A stretch of 7,479 nucleotides of DNA from NCBI GenBank assembly GCA_030147455.1, contig JASKZU010000268.1, forward strand, positions 1 to 7,479, read 5' to 3'. Below, piece by piece: positions 5,542 through 7,479 of the stretch. How positions within the stretch are numbered: the stretch's first letter is position 1; each line of letters begins with the position of its first letter. Made by a program: the position numbers and the translations under genes. The notes beneath the pieces are model-generated. The model made no database searches and was not told the origin of the DNA. It saw only the letters and a program-made list of their open reading frames with translations. The DNA is from Planococcus sp. (in: firmicutes). Its GTDB lineage: Bacteria > Bacillota > Bacilli > Bacillales_A > Planococcaceae.

Positions 5542-6450
5542 ATGGCTGAAGAAACAGTGAATAATCCCGTCACTGCGAAACGAGTCAATCCGCGTGTGGA
5601 AAGTTATAAGCAATTTTGGCGGCGGTTGGCAAAAAATAAAGCAGCGGTAACTGGCGGGGTATTGATTATCTTTGTTGTGCTGATGGCTTTTATCGGTCCT
5701 TGGCTCATCACGACGTTCACCGACTTTCGTCCAAACCAAACCGATCTGGCAAACAAATTACAGGGTCCTTCCGCTGCACATTGGTTCGGCACCGATAGCT
5801 ATGGACGCGATATTTTTACCCGTGTGATCTTCGGGGCTAAATTGACGCTTTATGTTGGCTTTTTCTCAGTATTTATCGGGGGCGTCATCGGTGTTATTTT
5901 CGGCATCGTTTCAGGCTATTACGGAGGCCGCATCGATACGATCATCATGCGTTTGATGGATGTCTTGCTGGCTTTCCCGGGAATTTTGTTGGCACTTGCC
6001 ATCGTGGCAGTGCTTGGGGGCAGTTTGACAAATGTTATCATCGCCGTCGGTATTTTCTCTGTTCCGGCATTTGCACGCGTTGTCCGGGGCTCTACTTTAT
6101 CCGTACGCAAGCTGGAGTATGTGGACGCAGTGCGTGCGCTCGGTGCATCGGATTTCCGGATCATTTTCCGGCACGTCCTGCCGAACATTCTCTCGCCGAT
6201 CATCGTCCAAGCCTCGCTGCGCGTTGCAACAGCAATCTTGACCGGCGCCGGTCTTTCTTTCCTCGGTCTTGGCGCTCAGCCGCCTGCACCGGAATGGGGC
6301 GCCATGCTGAACGAAGGCCGCCAGTTTATGTACGAAGCGGGCCATGTTGCCCTGTTCCCTGGTTTGATGATTGTCTTGGTCGTTCTCGCCTTTAATATTT
6401 TCGGCGACGGCGTCCGCGATGCACTGGATCCTAAAATGAAAAACAAGTGA
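5542..6450 (+). CDS. ABC transporter permease, DppC/OppC type
   Basis: This is one of two membrane subunits of a peptide/nickel-type importer that forms the transport channel in the cytoplasmic membrane. The 302-residue product has the expected layout. A charged cytoplasmic N terminus is followed by a first membrane helix (34-56, the OppC_N region). A periplasm-facing segment ends in the DppC hallmark GTDSYGRD (83-90). A BPD_transp_1 domain with about five more helices follows. The EAA coupling loop, EYVDAVRALGASDFRIIFRH (192-211), contacts the ATPase. It ends with FNIFGDGVRDALDPKMKNK, a typical DppC tail. ATG follows AAAGGGGTG with acceptable spacing. It is the first gene of the rightward operon, 10 bases from the next. 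In many Dpp, Opp and Nik operons the DppB-type gene comes first, so this order is less common. Substrate cannot be told. Confidence 0.94.
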   Translation: MAEETVNNPVTAKRVNPRVESYKQFWRRLAKNKAAVTGGVLIIFVVLMAFIGPWLITTFTDFRPNQTDLANKLQGPSAAHWFGTDSYGRDIFTRVIFGAKLTLYVGFFSVFIGGVIGVIFGIVSGYYGGRIDTIIMRLMDVLLAFPGILLALAIVAVLGGSLTNVIIAVGIFSVPAFARVVRGSTLSVRKLEYVDAVRALGASDFRIIFRHVLPNILSPIIVQASLRVATAILTGAGLSFLGLGAQPPAPEWGAMLNEGRQFMYEAGHVALFPGLMIVLVVLAFNIFGDGVRDALDPKMKNK

Positions 6451-6460
6451 GGTGTGAACG

Positions 6461-7408
6461 TTGACAAAATACATTATCCGCCGTCTTCTCCAAACGATTC
6501 CCGTACTCATCGGGGTTACCATCCTGGTTTTCTCCCTGATGCACTTGGTTCCGGGTGACCCGGCACAAATCGTCGCAGGAGAAGGCGCTTCTGAACAAAC
6601 AGTTGAAAATATCCGCGAACGCCTCGGTTTGAACGAATCGATCCCTGTACAGTACGGCAAGTTTCTCGGGAATGCCGTCCAAGGCGACTTGGGCTCCTCG
6701 GTCCGCTCGGGGCGTCCCGTGATGGATGAAATCAGCTCACGGTTTTGGGTGACCGTGGAACTCGCCTTCTACGCCACCATCGTGGCGGTCTTTCTCGGAT
6801 TGATCGCCGGCATCGTCTCGGCCGTGCGCCATTATACGATCGCCGACACAAGCATCATGGTCGTCGCATTGTTCGGTTTATCGATGCCGAACTTCTGGTT
6901 TGGCCTCTTGCTTATCCAGTGGTTCGCGATCGGCAACTGGATGCCTGAATCGCTCGAATTCCTGAAAATGCGCCCTTCCGGCTGGGGAGATTCCTGGCGG
7001 CAGGTCATTCTTCCGGTTCTGACGCTCGGAACTGGAGGCGCGGCGATTATTGCACGCATGACCCGTTCTTCTATGCTTGAAGTCATCGGACAAGATTATA
7101 TCCGTACCGCCCGCGCGAAAGGGTTGTCGGAACGTATTGTTACATACCGCCACGCCCTTAAAAATGCGCTCATCCCAGTTGTTACTGTAGTCGGCCTTGA
7201 ATTTGGCGGCTTTCTCGGCGGCGCCGTATTGACCGAAACGATTTTCGCCATCAACGGCATGGGCCGTTTGACGATCGATGCCATCCGGACGCGTGATTTC
7301 CCAATTGTCCAAGGAACTGTGCTCGTGATTTCCGTTATTTTTGTTCTCATAAACTTGCTGGTGGATGTGTCCTACCGACTCTTAAACAAACGAATCGATT
7401 TGAATTAG
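6461..7408 (+). CDS. ABC transporter permease, DppB/OppB type
   Basis: This is the second channel-forming subunit. It starts at a TTG codon with GAGGTG (6449-6454) six bases upstream, overlapping the TGA of the preceding gene, which points to coupled translation. The 315 residues begin MTKYIIRRLLQTIPVLIGVT, the classic DppB N-terminal helix, followed by HLVPGDPA (28-35). A periplasmic stretch leads to the transmembrane BPD_transp_1 domain (about residues 95-310). The EAA loop reads DYIRTARAKGLSERIVTYRH (212-231), and the C terminus carries TETIFAINGMGRLTIDAI and a final helix followed by VSYRLLNKRIDLN. Length is normal for the family. It should pair with the DppC-type subunit in the membrane and with the lipoprotein on the other strand. 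No defects are seen. Confidence 0.95.
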   Translation: MTKYIIRRLLQTIPVLIGVTILVFSLMHLVPGDPAQIVAGEGASEQTVENIRERLGLNESIPVQYGKFLGNAVQGDLGSSVRSGRPVMDEISSRFWVTVELAFYATIVAVFLGLIAGIVSAVRHYTIADTSIMVVALFGLSMPNFWFGLLLIQWFAIGNWMPESLEFLKMRPSGWGDSWRQVILPVLTLGTGGAAIIARMTRSSMLEVIGQDYIRTARAKGLSERIVTYRHALKNALIPVVTVVGLEFGGFLGGAVLTETIFAINGMGRLTIDAIRTRDFPIVQGTVLVISVIFVLINLLVDVSYRLLNKRIDLN

Positions 7409-7426
7409 AAATGAGGTGCCCATAAG

Positions 7427-7479
7427 ATGAGCATTCAAGAACAAGACGTGATTCTCGAAGTAAAAAACTTGCAGACAAC
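7427..7479 (+). CDS. ABC transporter ATP-binding protein (DppD/OppD type), 5' fragment
   Basis: Only the first 17 codons are inside the window: MSIQEQDVILEVKNLQT, with the frame open at the right edge. The ILEVKNLQT segment matches the first beta strand of peptide-transporter ATPases (usually LLEVKNLKT), ahead of the Walker A motif that would lie just outside. ATG is preceded by GAGGTG at good spacing, and the gene begins 18 bases after the second permease, in the same operon. It would power uptake together with a second ATPase (DppF/OppF type) if that follows. Identity rests on the short N terminus and on context. Confidence 0.82.
   Translation, partial: MSIQEQDVILEVKNLQT

Overview
The window looks like chromosomal DNA from a low-to-moderate GC Bacillota (order Bacillales). 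A non-sporulating member of the Planococcaceae (Planococcus-like) is my best inference. The evidence is a long Bacillus-type SRP RNA with an Alu domain, the order SRP RNA - dnaX - yaaK (ybaB) - recR - rrn, strong AGGAGG-type ribosome binding sites, and a Gram-positive lipoprotein substrate-binding protein. The family assignment is inferred from overall resemblance and from what is absent (no bofA or yaaL between recR and the rrn operon). It was not tested by any search.

Left part (1-3529, all on the minus strand, so transcription runs leftwards). The SRP RNA gene has its own sigma-A-type promoter and an intrinsic terminator. It is followed by dnaX (tau subunit of DNA polymerase III), yaaK/ybaB (nucleoid-associated protein) and recR (recombination mediator), which form a tight operon starting at an extended -10 promoter just upstream of dnaX. 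A bulged hairpin terminator lies after recR. About 60 bases further on is what looks like an rRNA operon promoter with an AT-rich upstream element, followed by the start of an rrn leader with a boxA-like sequence. The rRNA genes themselves would lie beyond the left edge.

Right part (3537-7479). This holds most of a peptide/nickel-type ABC importer. A family 5 substrate-binding lipoprotein is on the minus strand, and a divergent plus-strand operon begins with a DppC-type permease, then a DppB-type permease, then the first codons of an ATP-binding subunit cut by the right edge. The divergent genes are separated by a 345-base AT-rich regulatory region containing a good promoter for the lipoprotein gene and several small dyads and direct repeats.

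Together the left genes serve core functions (protein targeting, replication, recombinational repair, ribosome synthesis) and the right genes serve nutrient uptake, probably of oligopeptides or a similar small molecule. I see no mobile element, CRISPR array, tRNA gene or defence-type gene. I do not see an undescribed system here. The points most worth checking are regulatory sites, start-site choice and gene order.
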